Positions 46,204 through 57,977 of a stretch of DNA of 64,000 bases are shown in pieces. The notes beneath the pieces were generated by a model, which made no database searches, was not told the DNA's origin, and saw only the letters and a list, made by a program, of their open reading frames with translations. The DNA comes from Phanerodontia chrysosporium. Taxonomy: Eukaryota; Basidiomycota; Agaricomycetes; Polyporales; Phanerochaetaceae. Within the stretch, counting starts at the first letter, position 1. The number at the start of each line of letters is the position of its first letter. The position numbers were made by a program, and so were the translations under genes. The stretch lies in NCBI GenBank assembly GCA_001910725.1, contig MJGA01000010.1, positions 186,001 through 250,000 of the forward strand, read 5' to 3'.

Positions 46204-48254
46204 CTAGGTGGACACAACGCTCCCCCAGGAGGTGACGCGCGAACCGGACGCCTCTGTCGGTGGCGGTCCGACTGGTGGTCTCCACGTACCTCCGACGCGG
46301 CGCAGACCTATGGTTGTGGCAGCGCCGGAAGGAGGAACATAGTGCGCAGGAGGATGCACATCGCCTGCGTTACTTGACGGTGGCGATAGCGGCTGCTGCT
46401 GTTCCGCGTACGACGGCTGTCGCGACGGCTCGACATACGCATGCGGATCGTACTGCACTTCTTCGTGCGGAAGCCGCTGCGTTTGGTCTTGAGGCGTGTA
46501 CTGCGAAGAATAGTGCTGCGGCTCGACGTGCGGGCTTTGTTGCATGCGGCGCTGCTGGACCTTCGTCAGGTATTGTGAATACACCTCGACAAAGTCCGGG
46601 TCGGAAGCCAAGTGGGCAGGGTAATGGGCAGGTATGGCGATCTGCGGCGACATGTGTGCCTGCTGAGGGGGTGGTGGGGCTTCTTGTACCTGCATAGAAT
46701 CTTCGTTCGCTTCTGGGATCGGGTGCATGTACTCCGCTGGTGGCGTATGCTCTTGCAATACCGGCTGCTCCACGTGCATTTGCTGATACGGAAGCTCATG
46801 GTTCGACGTAAGCAGGGTAGAGGATGGTGCTTCTGTCGGTTGAGCTTCGGTTCTGGTCCACATCTGCCACATCTCAGGGTGAGGCTCGACCGGTGGCGGA
46901 GGATCTTGCGAGGCGCCGTCGGTGTGCGCACAGAAGTCGAATGTGTTGAGAAACTCGCTGAATGAGTGGGACAGGTCTGGTGTAATGGTAGGCATCGGAG
47001 GGTTGAGAGAAACATCGAATTGATCCGGAAGCTGGTCACCAACGAAAGCATCCATGGGCAGAGAAAAGATACCCTCGTTCTGCGGGAGAGGAGAAATACC
47101 GAGCGAGATGTTGTTGAAGAAGTCTTCACTGTACTCCTCAGGTATGGTGAGGTTCTGCACGAGCAACGCGTCAACAGAGTATTCAAGATAGAGACGTGAA
47201 CACGAACAAGATCAGCGGTGAGACCGTCGCTGGAAGTAGGTATCGCAGGGTATGCATGCGCGACGTCCCATTGATGCGGTGAAGGAGCGGATGGCGACAG
47301 CACTGCACCTGAAGGCGAGCGTTCGCGCGACTGTGGCGTCGACTGCTGCGCGTCGTCGCCGGGCAGCGGCCACGGTAGCGGTGAGAGCGCAGAGTGGGTT
47401 CCAGTGGCGGGTGTTTGGGCTCGTGCAGTGGTGCTGGAGGACGAGACGACCCTCGAGGACGGTTCTGTCTTGATCTTCGGCCCTTTCTTTCGTGGCGGGA
47501 TCCGGGTGGGCGGACGCTGAGGCACACGTGCGTTCGCCTCCTCCTGGCCGCCGAACGTGAGCGGAGAGGGCAGCGCGAGCCCGAGCGCGTCGCACGGCGA
47601 GGGCATGGTCTGCGCAGAGGTGGCGGAGGTCGACGTCGACGAGCCTTGCTCAAAGTCGGACGACGGGAAGGGGCTGGGCGTGGTGGTGGGCGTTGACGCC
47701 AGAGAAAGCGGGGGCGACGGACCCTCGCGCCCGTAGACGGGGATGTAGGATGTGGCGGCAGCAGACTGGTGGGACTGGTTCGCCAACGCCGCGGCAAGGT
47801 AGGACGTGGCGTGCGACGATGCATACGGCTGCGGCGGCGTCGGTGCGCGTGTCTTCACCTTCTTGCTCTGCTGTTGCGCCTTCTTCGCTGCCTCCCTCTT
47901 GGCCGCCTTTTCCTTCGCCTTCTGCATCTTCGACTTGGGCTGGAACCGGTAGTTGGGATACTTGCGCTTGTGCTCCTCCTTTTCCCGCTCCGCCTCCATC
48001 TCGTACTTGTACTTGAGCTCTGGCGACGCCGTCTTCCACCAGGAGGATATGATCTTGGACGCATCAGCCATGGGCTGGCGGGAGCCATCAGGGAGCCGTG
48101 GAACGCGCTCCAGCATCTCGTTCCGGAAGAGAATCCACGCGTTTCGCGGCCGCAGGATCTTCTTTCCAGTTGTAGGGTCGACGGCCTGCTCCTCGTCGAC
48201 GTGTTCGGGGAGCTCGCCTGCGGAGGTCGAGGGAGTGTCGACTGAAGGAGACAT
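46204..48254 (-). CDS. HMG-box transcription factor, Ste11/MAT-HMG type
   Basis: A probable sequence-specific nuclear regulator. It starts at 48254 (MSPSVDTPSTSAGELPEH). The box begins near residue 34: KILRPRNAWILFRNEMLERV, then MADASKIISSWWKTASPELK, KYEMEAEREKEEHKRKYPNY and RFQPKSK. This R-P-x-N-A-x-I-L-F-R start and Y-P-x-Y-R-x-x-P end are typical of the MATA-HMG class (Ste11, Prf1 and relatives). A Lys/Ala-rich basic region follows (KEKAAKREAAKKAQQQSKK), then a Ser/Pro/Thr-rich middle. A 53-nt intron (GTTCGT to CGTGCAG, near 47160-47215) joins ADL to NLTIPEEYSEDFF, giving a Gln/Pro-rich C-terminus ending at 46204. The length is about 660 residues. A role in mating or development is inferred from the class only. 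Confidence 0.82.
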
Positions 48255-49578
48255 CTTGAACTATGGCGCCTAAGGGTGATGGACACCCGAGGTCGCGGAC
48301 GCTGTTGGCGGTGCTGGCGGCCTCTGGAAGGCTCGCAGTCGTCGAGATGTGACGCGGGATGGTGGGAAACGGGGACGAGGACGGTCAGAGTTGGTTGTAT
48401 TTCACCCCGCCGTCTTGTTGTGCGCTGCGATGGCTTTGTGGGTCCACACCCAAATATGTCCCGGCACTGTCGCACCCAAGCTGTCCGTCCAGGCCGAGTT
48501 ACACAGCCGTGGTGGTCATCAGACGCAAAGTAAATGTCGTAGATTATCCCCTTCGATGTCGTTACAGGCGAGCGAGAAACGGCGAGAACGACGACCGACA
48601 CAGCGAACAAGCAGGCGCTTAGTGACAACTGGCATCATTCTCGGGACAAGGACGAGCGAGACGGCGGCCAAAGCGAGCGGAATGAGAGCGAGGGGAGGAG
48701 GAACAGCGTTCGTCGTCGTGTGCAGCGACGTGAAAAGAGTCGAATTTCCAGGGTGACGAGTCTAAATTGTGGTTTTGTTTGGCTCCCCGCTCCTTTCCCG
48801 AATTGGCAGTGATGCGCCTCCTCCCTCCCTGCAGGAGCATCGCTGCGTCTTCAACAAGGACGTATACAAAGACCACTATGTACGCGTATTATTGACCACT
48901 GACTGCCACGAGACACCTCTTCTCGCTGCCTGGCCGACGTGCAGGCGAGCCGGAAGTCGATGGGAGACGATGCTCACCGCCTTTCGCCGTCAACGAAGGA
49001 GAACGTTAACCCTCCGCGCACGTACACACGCCCGCCTGCACACAAATAGCCAGGTTATCATAGCAACCGCACTGTTCCTCGTACACACACCTGCCTGTCT
49101 TGGGCACCCTGAGAACGCGCCTCGTCCTTGACTCTGCAAAGCCTGCGCCCGACGGGCTCTTCGTGAGCACCCTCGCACGCCAGCCCACGTGCCTCAGGGC
49201 CGAACGCGTCCCCCATCCAAGATATTACGGCACGCGGAGACGCAAAGTGCGGGGCTATCCGAGGCCCAGACGTCCCGCAGATGGCAGGACAATAGCCTGA
49301 GGGCCTCCACCCGGTCCCAGGCCCATTATAGGGGCGCCCTCCCCGCGGAGGATGTCTCGGGAGGCTGATCTCTCCCATGCTACCGCACGCTGCGCAGCCT
49401 GACAGAGTAGCAGCCATCGGTCCCTGGAGCGCGGCCCGTCGCGGGGTCTGGCAGCATTTACTATCGGGGACATGCGATTGAGCAAAGCGGCGAATAACGA
49501 TCCTACAGAGCATACGATACAAGACTAGTCTTACAGATGCCGACCCTAGAAAGCCCAATACAGAATGGAGTGCTTTTT
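48255..49578. other. Intergenic region
   Basis: Left half is the promoter of the HMG gene; right end is the 3' flank of MCM2. The frames in between have no protein-like features, and no repeats were recognised. Confidence 0.4.
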
Positions 49579-52500
49579 CTACTCGTCGCCCCGGCGGAAC
49601 GTCTTCTCGATGACGCCGTCGTCCTTGAGCTTGTAGCCGTTTGCAGCGAACAGCTTCGAGCGCAGGAACGGCGCAGTGTCATAAATGTCGTGCTCCTTGG
49701 CCTGGCGGAACCAGTCAGCCACATCGTCGCAGTACCAAGCTTTTGACACGTACCCGTTCGTCGAGCTCGGAGACCTTGACCGTGACAGCGTCCGGCTGCT
49801 GATGGCGCTGGACCTGGAACAGCCGGACCTTCTCCTTGACGATCTGGCCCAAGAGGAAGGACAGCAGCTCCTCGTGGTCGCGCGCCTGCGTGAGGTACTT
49901 GCGGAAACCCTGTTCACCAGCTCCGTCAGCTCCGCGCGCGCCAGCATCGCACACAAGAAAACTCAGCACGCACCCGCTCCAGCGTCTTCTTGATGGACAT
50001 CTTCTGCGCGCTGACAAAGCTGCCGACGGCGACCGAGATCGCGAGGTCGATGTCGTCCGCGCGCACGTACTCGCGCAGCGCCATCTTCGCGCTCGCCTCG
50101 GCCATGCGGATCATGCTCTCGAGGTGCCGGACAGTGATGGGATACGAGCCCGTCGCGAGCGACTCGCGCCGGAGGTCGGCGAAGAGCCGGGAGAGCTTCT
50201 CCTGGTCCATGTCATACAGCTTTGGGCGAACCTTCTCGCGTGCATACATGATGTACTTGCGCAGGGTGTCCTGGGGAATAAGCTATGAAAATGCTTCAGC
50301 ATCATTGCATGCCACTCAAAGAATGGAGGCAACTCACGTCCGCGTCGAGCGTGGTGCCAACCTCCATTTCATCCTTGTCCGCGTCGAACTTCGGATGACT
50401 CCTCAGATGGCTTCCGACGACGAAGCGCGCGAGTAGCTCGTCCTGGACGGGGTCGACCGTGTCCTTGACGACACACAGCACGTCGAAACGCGAGAGAATC
50501 GGCTCCGTGAGCTCGACGTTCTGCTGGAAGGGGATGGTCGGGTTGTAGCGGCCGCGGATCGGGTTCGCCGCCGCAATGATCGCGCAGCGCGCCTGCAGCG
50601 TCGTGACAATGCCGGCCTTGGAGATCGAAATCGACTGCTGCTCCATCGCCTCGTGAATCGACGTCCGGTCCGCGTCGTTCATCTTGTCGAACTCGTCGAT
50701 CAGGCAGGTGCCCTTGTCCGCGAGCACGAGCGCACCGCCCTCAAGCGTCCACTCGCGCGTCACGGGGTCCCTGCGCACGCTGGCGGTGAGACCGACGGCG
50801 GAAGCACCCTGGCCGGTAGCGAAGACGGAACGGTGTGCAGTCTTCTCGACATACTTGAGGAATTGCGATTTCGCGGTACCAGGGTCTCCCAGCAGGAGAA
50901 CGTTGATGTCGCCACGAATGCGATGTTTCCTGTTTATGTCTTTCGGGACACCGCCGAATAGCGACAAGGCGATCGCAGTCTTAATGTCCTCGTGCCCGTA
51001 GATGGAGGGCGCAATAGACTTGATGATGCGTTTCCGGATACGATCGTCTCGTGCAAGTGCGCGAATTTCTTTCTCGTCCTCTTCCGTGAGACGGAAGGCA
51101 GCGAACTGATCCTCCTTCTTGTTGATGTGGTTCGCCTCAATTATGGTGGAGAACACGGGGAAACCGTTCTTCGAGTTGAGCGAGGCGTCAAAGTTGTTAC
51201 GGTAGATGCCCGTGACCTCCTGCGAGAACGGTCAGCTGAAGCTCCAGCGGGAAGTTGGCAGCACGTACAATCTCCTCTCCAGGTTTCGCGGAATCAATCA
51301 AGTCCCAAAGTAGCACGACTTCCCGGTGCCTCGGAAGGCGACCCGGAGGGACTGACCCAGGAGACTCTTGCAGGGTCATCTTCTGGTAGTTCCTGTAGAT
51401 AGTCTGTACCACCGGTCACCATACCGTCCATGTAGGACATACATATATCCGCACCTGCTCGGAGTTCACAGAGAAAGGACCTTTGCTCTCGCAGTTAGGG
51501 CAATAACTGATCCTGACCTCCTTCGTCGCGTCCTGGTAGAATGGACCAAGAACGGCACCGCACTTCCGGCAGTCGAACTTGACATACTTGAGCTGGGGGA
51601 AGACTCCAGTGCGGCGTGTAACGACTCCAGTGACGCGAACCAGGTTATTCAGATTGCTGCGACGGAGGTCACGGAGGGATGAGCTGAGTGGCAGATCCGT
51701 GATGCGCACGTGGACTTCAGAGTGAATACGTTCATAGGAAGGATAATATACGAGGATGGCGTTCAGGGCGACCTCATCAAATATCGACAGCATAGCCGCA
51801 GGGGAATTGGTCAAGAAGTAAGCCAAGATCGGTTTCGACATGGCCAAGTGGAGATAGGAGACTTCCAGCGACTCCGAGTTGTCTAAAAGGCTACATCAAA
51901 TGTGCACAAAAGTCTGGCTTCGTGTAAATCACGTACTTTCTCCAAGGTTTCGTATCCGCTGGCCGTAGACGGACGCGCCGTTATCGTCCACATAGGTCAT
52001 CAGGAATTGCCTGAAGTGCCTGACAATCGAACGGCGGACACGCTCGTTGGCGATCCATTCCGCAATGGACTTTGCCTTAATGTCACTCAATTGTTCGAGG
52101 GGAATCTCCTGGACAAACACCGTGGGTGGTTAAACCAGCAACATCAGGACGGTCACGTAACTCACGTCTTCGACACCCTCAAGATCGTCCATGTCGCGCC
52201 GCTCGTCGTATTGTCTTCTTGTACGACGCTTCATCTGAGAGAGGAGGCCACCCTCGCCCATGTCTTCGTCCTCCATGTCGTCCGACTCCAGGAAGCCGGG
52301 ATAGCGTGTTCTCCGTGATGCACGCGCCCCTCGTCCGCCACGACGTTCCAATCGATCGCGACGCGCCATTTTCGCTTCGGCTGCTCGCGCTGAGCAGCGG
52401 TCATTTCCTCGAAGTCTTCGTTGTCATCAATGTCCGCGTCGGAATAACGGTCAAGGGCTTCGTTGACAGCATAGTCGCTAACGCGGAAAAGCCAGGGTCA

Positions 52501-52910
52501 GCCACCCAAACACGACGCGTCAAATTGTATGAGGAGATCGCGGAATCCAGTGAAACACCATGCAAAGCATGCGTCGCGCCGGGTATGGATGACCATAGCG
52601 GGAACTCACTCTGCGAGATTTTCACCAAACAAGTCCTCTCCGTCCTCTTCTTCCTCTGGCAATTCGTCGGCATCCGGCACGGCGTCCCGCTCGTCGAGGC
52701 TCTCGTCCGTATCTGAGAAAGGAGCAGGCGGTGATGAGGGAGGGAGTGAAGAGCTCTCATCGCCGTCGCGTCTGGAGGCGGCGGGTACGGGGGCAGGAGA
52801 TGATCCTCTCTCGGGCGAGGCTGAGCGGCGCCGCTTGGTAATACGTCTCGGAGCAGACTATGGACAAATGAGTGACGACAAGCGTGCTATAGAGCGTGAA
52901 TAAGTACCAT
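49579..52910 (-). CDS. MCM2: DNA replication licensing factor MCM2
   Basis: MCM2 is one of six subunits of the replicative helicase in the nucleus. The N-terminus is acidic ([20 protein letters not shown]), as expected for the histone-binding tail. [19 protein letters not shown] and [20 protein letters not shown] follow. The C4 zinc finger is CRKCG with YCPNC. The AAA+ module has [12 protein letters not shown] specific to MCM2, Walker [10 protein letters not shown], Walker [10 protein letters not shown], and the arginine-finger SRFD. The winged-helix C-terminus ends at 49579 ([11 protein letters not shown]). The proposed start at 52910 is an exon of only ATG followed by GTACTT; the next exon begins [14 protein letters not shown]. 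Near 52377-52383 one base seems missing between TAAQREQ and AKMARRD; in an essential gene this points to sequence error. Confidence 0.93.
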
Positions 52911-53860
52911 GATGTATGTTGGGTGTGGTGGTTGGTGAAGACCCACGAGACGCGGTCATTATCCTAACTTCCAGCGGAGAATGCGGAGCTTCAGGTTTAG
53001 CGCATCATATTCGGGCGGAGACTGACTCCGTAGCTCGTAGCTTCAAGCGGAGCATCTTCAGCCACATGCGTGTTCCCCCACCTGAACGGCTTCTGTCTCT
53101 CCTCCATCCTCGATCGTCAACAAGTCCAAGAATGAGCATCAACTTTACATTCGTTCTCTGATACTACGTTTATACTCTTGGACATGTTGAGTCCTTTTCT
53201 TTGCCAATATTCCGGTAAGCACGCGCCTTGGTCGATGGCAGTTCCGTATGCCATAGCTAGGGATCAAAGCCACTTACATACGTTTTCCCTTGTCTCAGAT
53301 CCCCTGTCTTCGAAATATGACACAGATTGCTCCGCAGGTACTTATGGCACGCGGCACGCACACGCGTGAGCTCCCGTGAGGTCCACTTCCAGCCGTGGCT
53401 TCTCTCAGCCCGCCCACCATCGCGCGCCGAGGCCGTCACCAGTGAAACACAGTCACGGTGCAGCGTCGAGGCGGGACACCAGCGCGAATTACGATGCTTC
53501 ATCACCTCGGAGGCGCTTTCGCGGCTCTGCCATTGATCAGGATTCAGCACCGACGCCTAGTAGCGCTGCGCGCCCCGCGCTGATTCGCGGCTGCTGCTGT
53601 CTTCGACGTTTACGCAGTTCACTGGCACTCTTGTGCGCAGTTTGTACCAGCGCATGATCGCGTAGCTGCAGCGTATGCATCCGCCAGCAACACATCACGA
53701 CTCCGACCTCGAGCATCGCAACCGCGCGTAGAGCCAGGATCAGCGGGGTTGATCCCTTTGTCGCTTGCGCTGACACCATGAAGCCCGGCCGACACAGATT
53801 GCGCTCTAATGAGGCGCTCGCAACGAACTGATAAACCACAGAAGTCTGCATACTGTCTCA
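52911..53860. other. Intergenic region
   Basis: Promoter side of MCM2 at the left and of the first aspartic protease at the right. No gene or repeat is supported. Confidence 0.4.
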
Positions 53861-53868
53861 TATATAGG
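53861..53868 (+). promoter_or_regulatory. TATA-like box of the first aspartic protease
   Basis: TATATAGG lies only 36 bp before the ATG at 53897, leaving almost no room for a leader. Either the leader is very short or a different start is used. Confidence 0.35.
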
Positions 53869-53896
53869 TCTCCTCCTCCTGGACCGACCCACAGGC

Positions 53897-55344
53897 ATGT
53901 TGTGCGCTTCATTGGCAGCTTTGCTCCTCGCTGTATCGGCAGACGCCAGTCCAAGTGCATCTCGCCCCCGTGGACAACCGCAGTCGGTCTCCTTAACGTC
54001 CCGCAAGAATGGAAGAGGTCTAGGTGGTCGACCGCACACGCTGGCTCCAATCGGTGTGCCGCTGTCGGATTACTTCAACGGTACTGATCTCCAGTGAGTG
54101 CATAGCTTCGGAATATAGGATTGTTACCAACCTGTTTTGACAGATGGTATGGTAACATCGAAGGTATTGTATAGCGTCGTACTTGTCGTGTGTACTCAGC
54201 CCGCTCACCCTCTGTCCTTAGTTGGCACGCCACCACAACAATTAATGTCGTCTTCGATACCGGAAGTGAGACACTTGAATTCGCCAGTACGCAGCAGTAC
54301 TCCTGACCCTGTAAATCACAAGCTCACCCTGCGCAGGCACACTTTGTGGAGCACCGTGTTCCAACCAACCCCAGTTCGATCCGTACAAGAGTTCGACCTT
54401 TGTTGACGGCGGTCATAATTTTACCCTCATTTTCGCAACTGGAGTCGGTGTCGACCCTGTTATAGGAGACAACTGGGAACTCTGGCTGCGCAATGCGACG
54501 GACATCGTTACCGTGGGCGGCGTCTCTGTTCCCAACGTAACCATGTACCTCATTACGAACCAAACCGCAACATTCTCCCCGGAACCGTTCAGCGGCATCC
54601 AAGGTCTCGCTCCCATCGCATCGGGGCTCTTTGCAGGCCTGGAGGCTCAAGGCTTGCCGTCTCTTTTTAGCTTCTATGTCACTCCCAAGTCCGTCGGCAA
54701 CGCGGAGCTAATACTTGGTGGTATTGACAGAACCAAATATAGAGGTACGTCTGTTCACCACTTGCGTTCAGTTCCATGTTGACGACGCCCTTCCCTAGGC
54801 AGCTTGACCTACGGCGACCTGGTCGACCCGGTGGACTCACAGGCCTGGCAACTCAACTCCACAGGCATTACCGTGAACGGGAAGACATCGGCAGCGCTGA
54901 AGAAGACGCGTACCGTCATCTTTGACAGCGGCACCAGCAATATTGTGCTGCCTCAGGCAGACACAGAAGTGTGTGGCATCCATTCGTATCGCACAGCTTA
55001 TAGTGACCTGTAAACTTACCCAGGCCGTCTACGCGGAAATCTCGCCCAAGATCAAGCCATACGCTGCCGAGCCTGGCACATACGGCCTGCCATGCTCGGA
55101 AATCGACAGCATTCCCGCTCAGATATCGTTCACGTTTACATCGCAGCAGGGCAGGCCGTTCACACTCACGATCCCGAGCAGCGAGCTAAGCGTGGGGCCC
55201 TTCAAGAGCGACCCCACCATCTGCCAGACGCTGATCAACGCGTTCGAGGACTACAACATCCTCGGCGCCAGCTTGTTCAAGCATTACTACAGTGTTTGGG
55301 ACCTTGGGAAACAGCGTCTCGGCTTTGCTCCGAATGTTCTGTAA
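53897..55344 (+). CDS. A1 aspartic protease, tandem copy 1
   Basis: Secreted pepsin-like endopeptidase of the polyporopepsin kind. The signal peptide is MLCASLAALLLAVSADASP; the propeptide leads into IGVPLSDYFNGTDLQ, then WYGNIEVGTPPQ. The two catalytic motifs are FDTGSETLEFA (Asp at 54256) and FDSGTSNIVLP (Asp at 54925). GTLCGAPCSNQ provides a likely disulfide, and PFSGIQGLAPIASGLFAGLE plus SLFSFYVTP follow. The C-terminus YYSVWDLGKQRLGFAPNVL is canonical. Five or six introns have the same positions as in copies 2 and 3. About 400 residues. One base appears missing at 54238-54242, between TPPQ and NVVFDTG, compared with the other copies. It is 48-60% GC like its neighbours. Confidence 0.85.
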
Positions 55345-56322
55345 TTGCCGTTGAGTCGACAATCGATAGCACGTTATACCTTGACAGTGCTGTTTTCTTA
55401 TTGCGAACAGGGCGTCGTTATCAGGGTATCTGGTAACCTCTTCCCTTCGAGCTTGACGTCGCTCTCTCACGCAGGTTCGCTGAGACGTGCAGAGCATTCG
55501 ATTTTGTACTTCCACAGGTTTTGACCTCGTCAAGTGATTGACCTGGCGCTTGCCCGAACTCAACATCCCCGCTCTGCGACTTCATCTCTTCCATGCATCT
55601 CCGGACGAGATGCACTCAAAACGTAGTCGTGTATCACAACTCCTGTATGCTAATGCGGCGTTTGCTAGAGTATGTTGCTGATATGTCGCTTTCTCTAGGC
55701 GCATCATTCCACGGTCCAAGTCCCTCACAAGCTTCTCCCGACCGCACGCTCTACTCCTTGGCATGGCGTGTGAACCGGCAATTTTCAGGTTGCGGATAAT
55801 AGTGAGTGGCTTTGAAAGTTACAAGTATCTTTAATGACGAGCTATGCCTTTCGGCTGGGGTAGCAGCGAACTCACGCGCCATGCGCCAACTGTGCTACCG
55901 CAGCGTGTCGCTACCACGAGCTATCTTCACGGATAGCGCGGCAGGAACCAAAGCAGGAACAGATGTATAGTATTTGAGAGGATTCACCACCAAAGACACA
56001 CACCACCTTCCTGACAGACGACCGCGGCGCACGCATGACTGATAGGCCCCATTAGATCACGCCGTTCTATTCGTACATCTGCTAGTACTGTCAACTCGCA
56101 GTTCTTGACCATGTGCGTACACCTATTATCGTGCCTCCTAAAGGTTAACTTGATGGTCTGGCAGCGCTTCACTGCGAACGAAGCCTGCACTACAGATACC
56201 GCGTATGCTTGGAACCTCAAACATACACAGGTCGCAGAGTCGGCTCTTTTGTCCAGTATTCTCTCAGGGTAACGGGATCCGTCGAGACTGCATGCCTTAT
56301 CCAGACGCCTTCATTGTCAAGG
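55345..56322. other. Spacer between protease copies 1 and 2
   Basis: About 1 kb. Unlike the spacers after copies 2 and 3 it holds no recognisable FunK1 sequence. The right third shares short words at matching distances with the region upstream of copy 3 (ACGCATGACTGAT at 56031-56043 and 59953-59965), showing that the promoter was duplicated with the gene. Confidence 0.5.
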
Positions 56323-56330
56323 TATAAATA
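56323..56330 (+). promoter_or_regulatory. TATA box of protease copy 2
   Basis: TATAAATA lies 76 bp before the ATG at 56399. Copy 3 has GATAAATA at nearly the same distance, so the core promoter is shared by descent. Confidence 0.6.
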
Positions 56331-56398
56331 CCCCAGGATCGCACACAGACCGTCAGTGGGCCTTCTCTCGAGCACTCATCGCTACAAGACCTGCAACC

Positions 56399-57839
56399 AT
56401 GTTGTACGCGACACTCACCACGCTCGTCCTGGCATTGGCAGCCCACGCCAGCCCGACACCACGGGGCCTACCACATACGATTGCGCTTACATCTCGCAAG
56501 CTCGAGAGAGGCGCTGCTCACACTCGCCGTGCTCTTTCGCCCATAGGCGTCCCTCTGTCCGATTATTTTAACGGAACTGACCTCCAGTAAGTGAACACAC
56601 TACTCGAATGGAAAACCTTAACCAATCTCCGTATCTCAGATGGTATGGTGCCTCGAGGGTATGTCCACCGCTGCTCGCAACGGTACTCCCACCCGTGGCT
56701 GACTATCGTGCTTCAGTCGGGACTCCGCCTCAGCCGATCACTGTTGTTTTCGACACGGGCAGCGAGACGCTGGAGTTTGCAAGTAAGCCTTGCCTCTGGG
56801 GAGTCATGGACACAGTACTGACGGAGCTTGGTACGTAGGTACCTTGTGTGGCGCACCGTGCTCAAACCAAGTCCAATTCGACCCGTCGAAGAGCTCGACC
56901 TTCGTGGATGGTGGGCGTACCAACAAGATAACCTTCGCCACAGGCGTCGGCGTCGACCCCGTCATGGGAAACAACTGGCAGCTCACCCTGAGGAGCGCGA
57001 CTGACACAGTCACTGCTGGCGGGATTTCTGTACCCAAGTCAGCCTGTTCCTCATTACCAATCAGACACCGACCTTTGCGCCGGAGCCGTTCAGCGGCATC
57101 CAGGGCCTTGCGCCCATCGCCTCAGGCCTGTTCGCGGGCCTCGAAGCTCAGGGTCTGCCGTCGCTGTTCAGTTTCTACATCACTCCCCAGTCTATCGGCA
57201 ACGCAGAGCTGACGCTGGGCGCCATCGACTCGACGAAGTTCACTGGTACGCGCCTCGGTCTATACTCAGTCTCATGCTGACGAATGCTCGTGTATATCAG
57301 GAAGCCTAGTCTATGGCTCTCTGGTTGACCCGTCTTCTGGAGCATGGCAACTGGACTCTAGCGGCATCGCCGTGAATGGACAATCGACGTCAGCACTGGC
57401 GAAGACTCGTACCTTTATCTTCGACAGCGGCACCAGCAACATCGTGCTTCCGCAGGCCGACACTGAGGTTCGTGCACACGAACTTCGATGCATAGCGGAC
57501 TGACCAGTGTTTGTATAGGCTGTCTACGCTCAAATTTCGCCAAATATCAAACCTAACAGCGCAGAGCCGGGCACGTACGGAATCGCGTGCTCGGAGATTG
57601 CGTCTCTGCCTGCAGAGATCTCGTTCACGTTCACGTCGCAGCAGGGCCAGCCATTTACGCTGACGATCCCGAGCAGCGAGCTCAGCGTCGGCCCATTCAG
57701 AAACAATCCTACTGTGTGCCAGACGCTGATCAACGCCTTCGAGGACTTCAACATTATCGGCGCAAGTCTCCTCAAGCACTACTACAGTGTCTGGGACCTC
57801 GGTAACCAGCGACTGGGTTTCGCTCCGAACGTGCTGTAA
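56399..57839 (+). CDS. A1 aspartic protease, tandem copy 2
   Basis: Paralogue of the copies at 53897 and 60297, with the same intron layout. The signal peptide is MLYATLTTLVLALAAHASP and the propeptide contains RKLERGAAHTRRALSPIG. Catalytic motifs are VVFDTGSETLEF and FIFDSGTSNIVLP. Other shared segments are GTLCGAPCSNQVQFDPSKSS, PFSGIQGLAPIASGLFAGLE, NAELTLGAIDSTKF and the C-terminal YYSVWDLGNQRLGFAPNVL. About 400 residues. Relative to copy 3, one base is missing near 57037 (AAGTC against AAAGTC before the FLITNQT segment), and the small exon WYG at 56641 is one base shorter than in copy 1. A truncated FunK1 gene follows convergently after 138 bp. Confidence 0.82.
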
Positions 57840-57977
57840 GCTCGATGGCAGCTCAGTGGGGTTATGGAGAAAAGGATATATTTGCGTACATGGGAATCTA
57901 CACATGGGACATAGTCTGGTGCAAAGATGTTTGATGCATCGTGCGGCATGTGCACACGAAAACTAAGTGTGACGTAC

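Noticed and set aside
47183..48628. Long alternative frames on both strands over the second HMG-box gene
   Set aside because: The frame with the HMG box and a consensus 53-nt intron accounts for the locus; the others are shadows.
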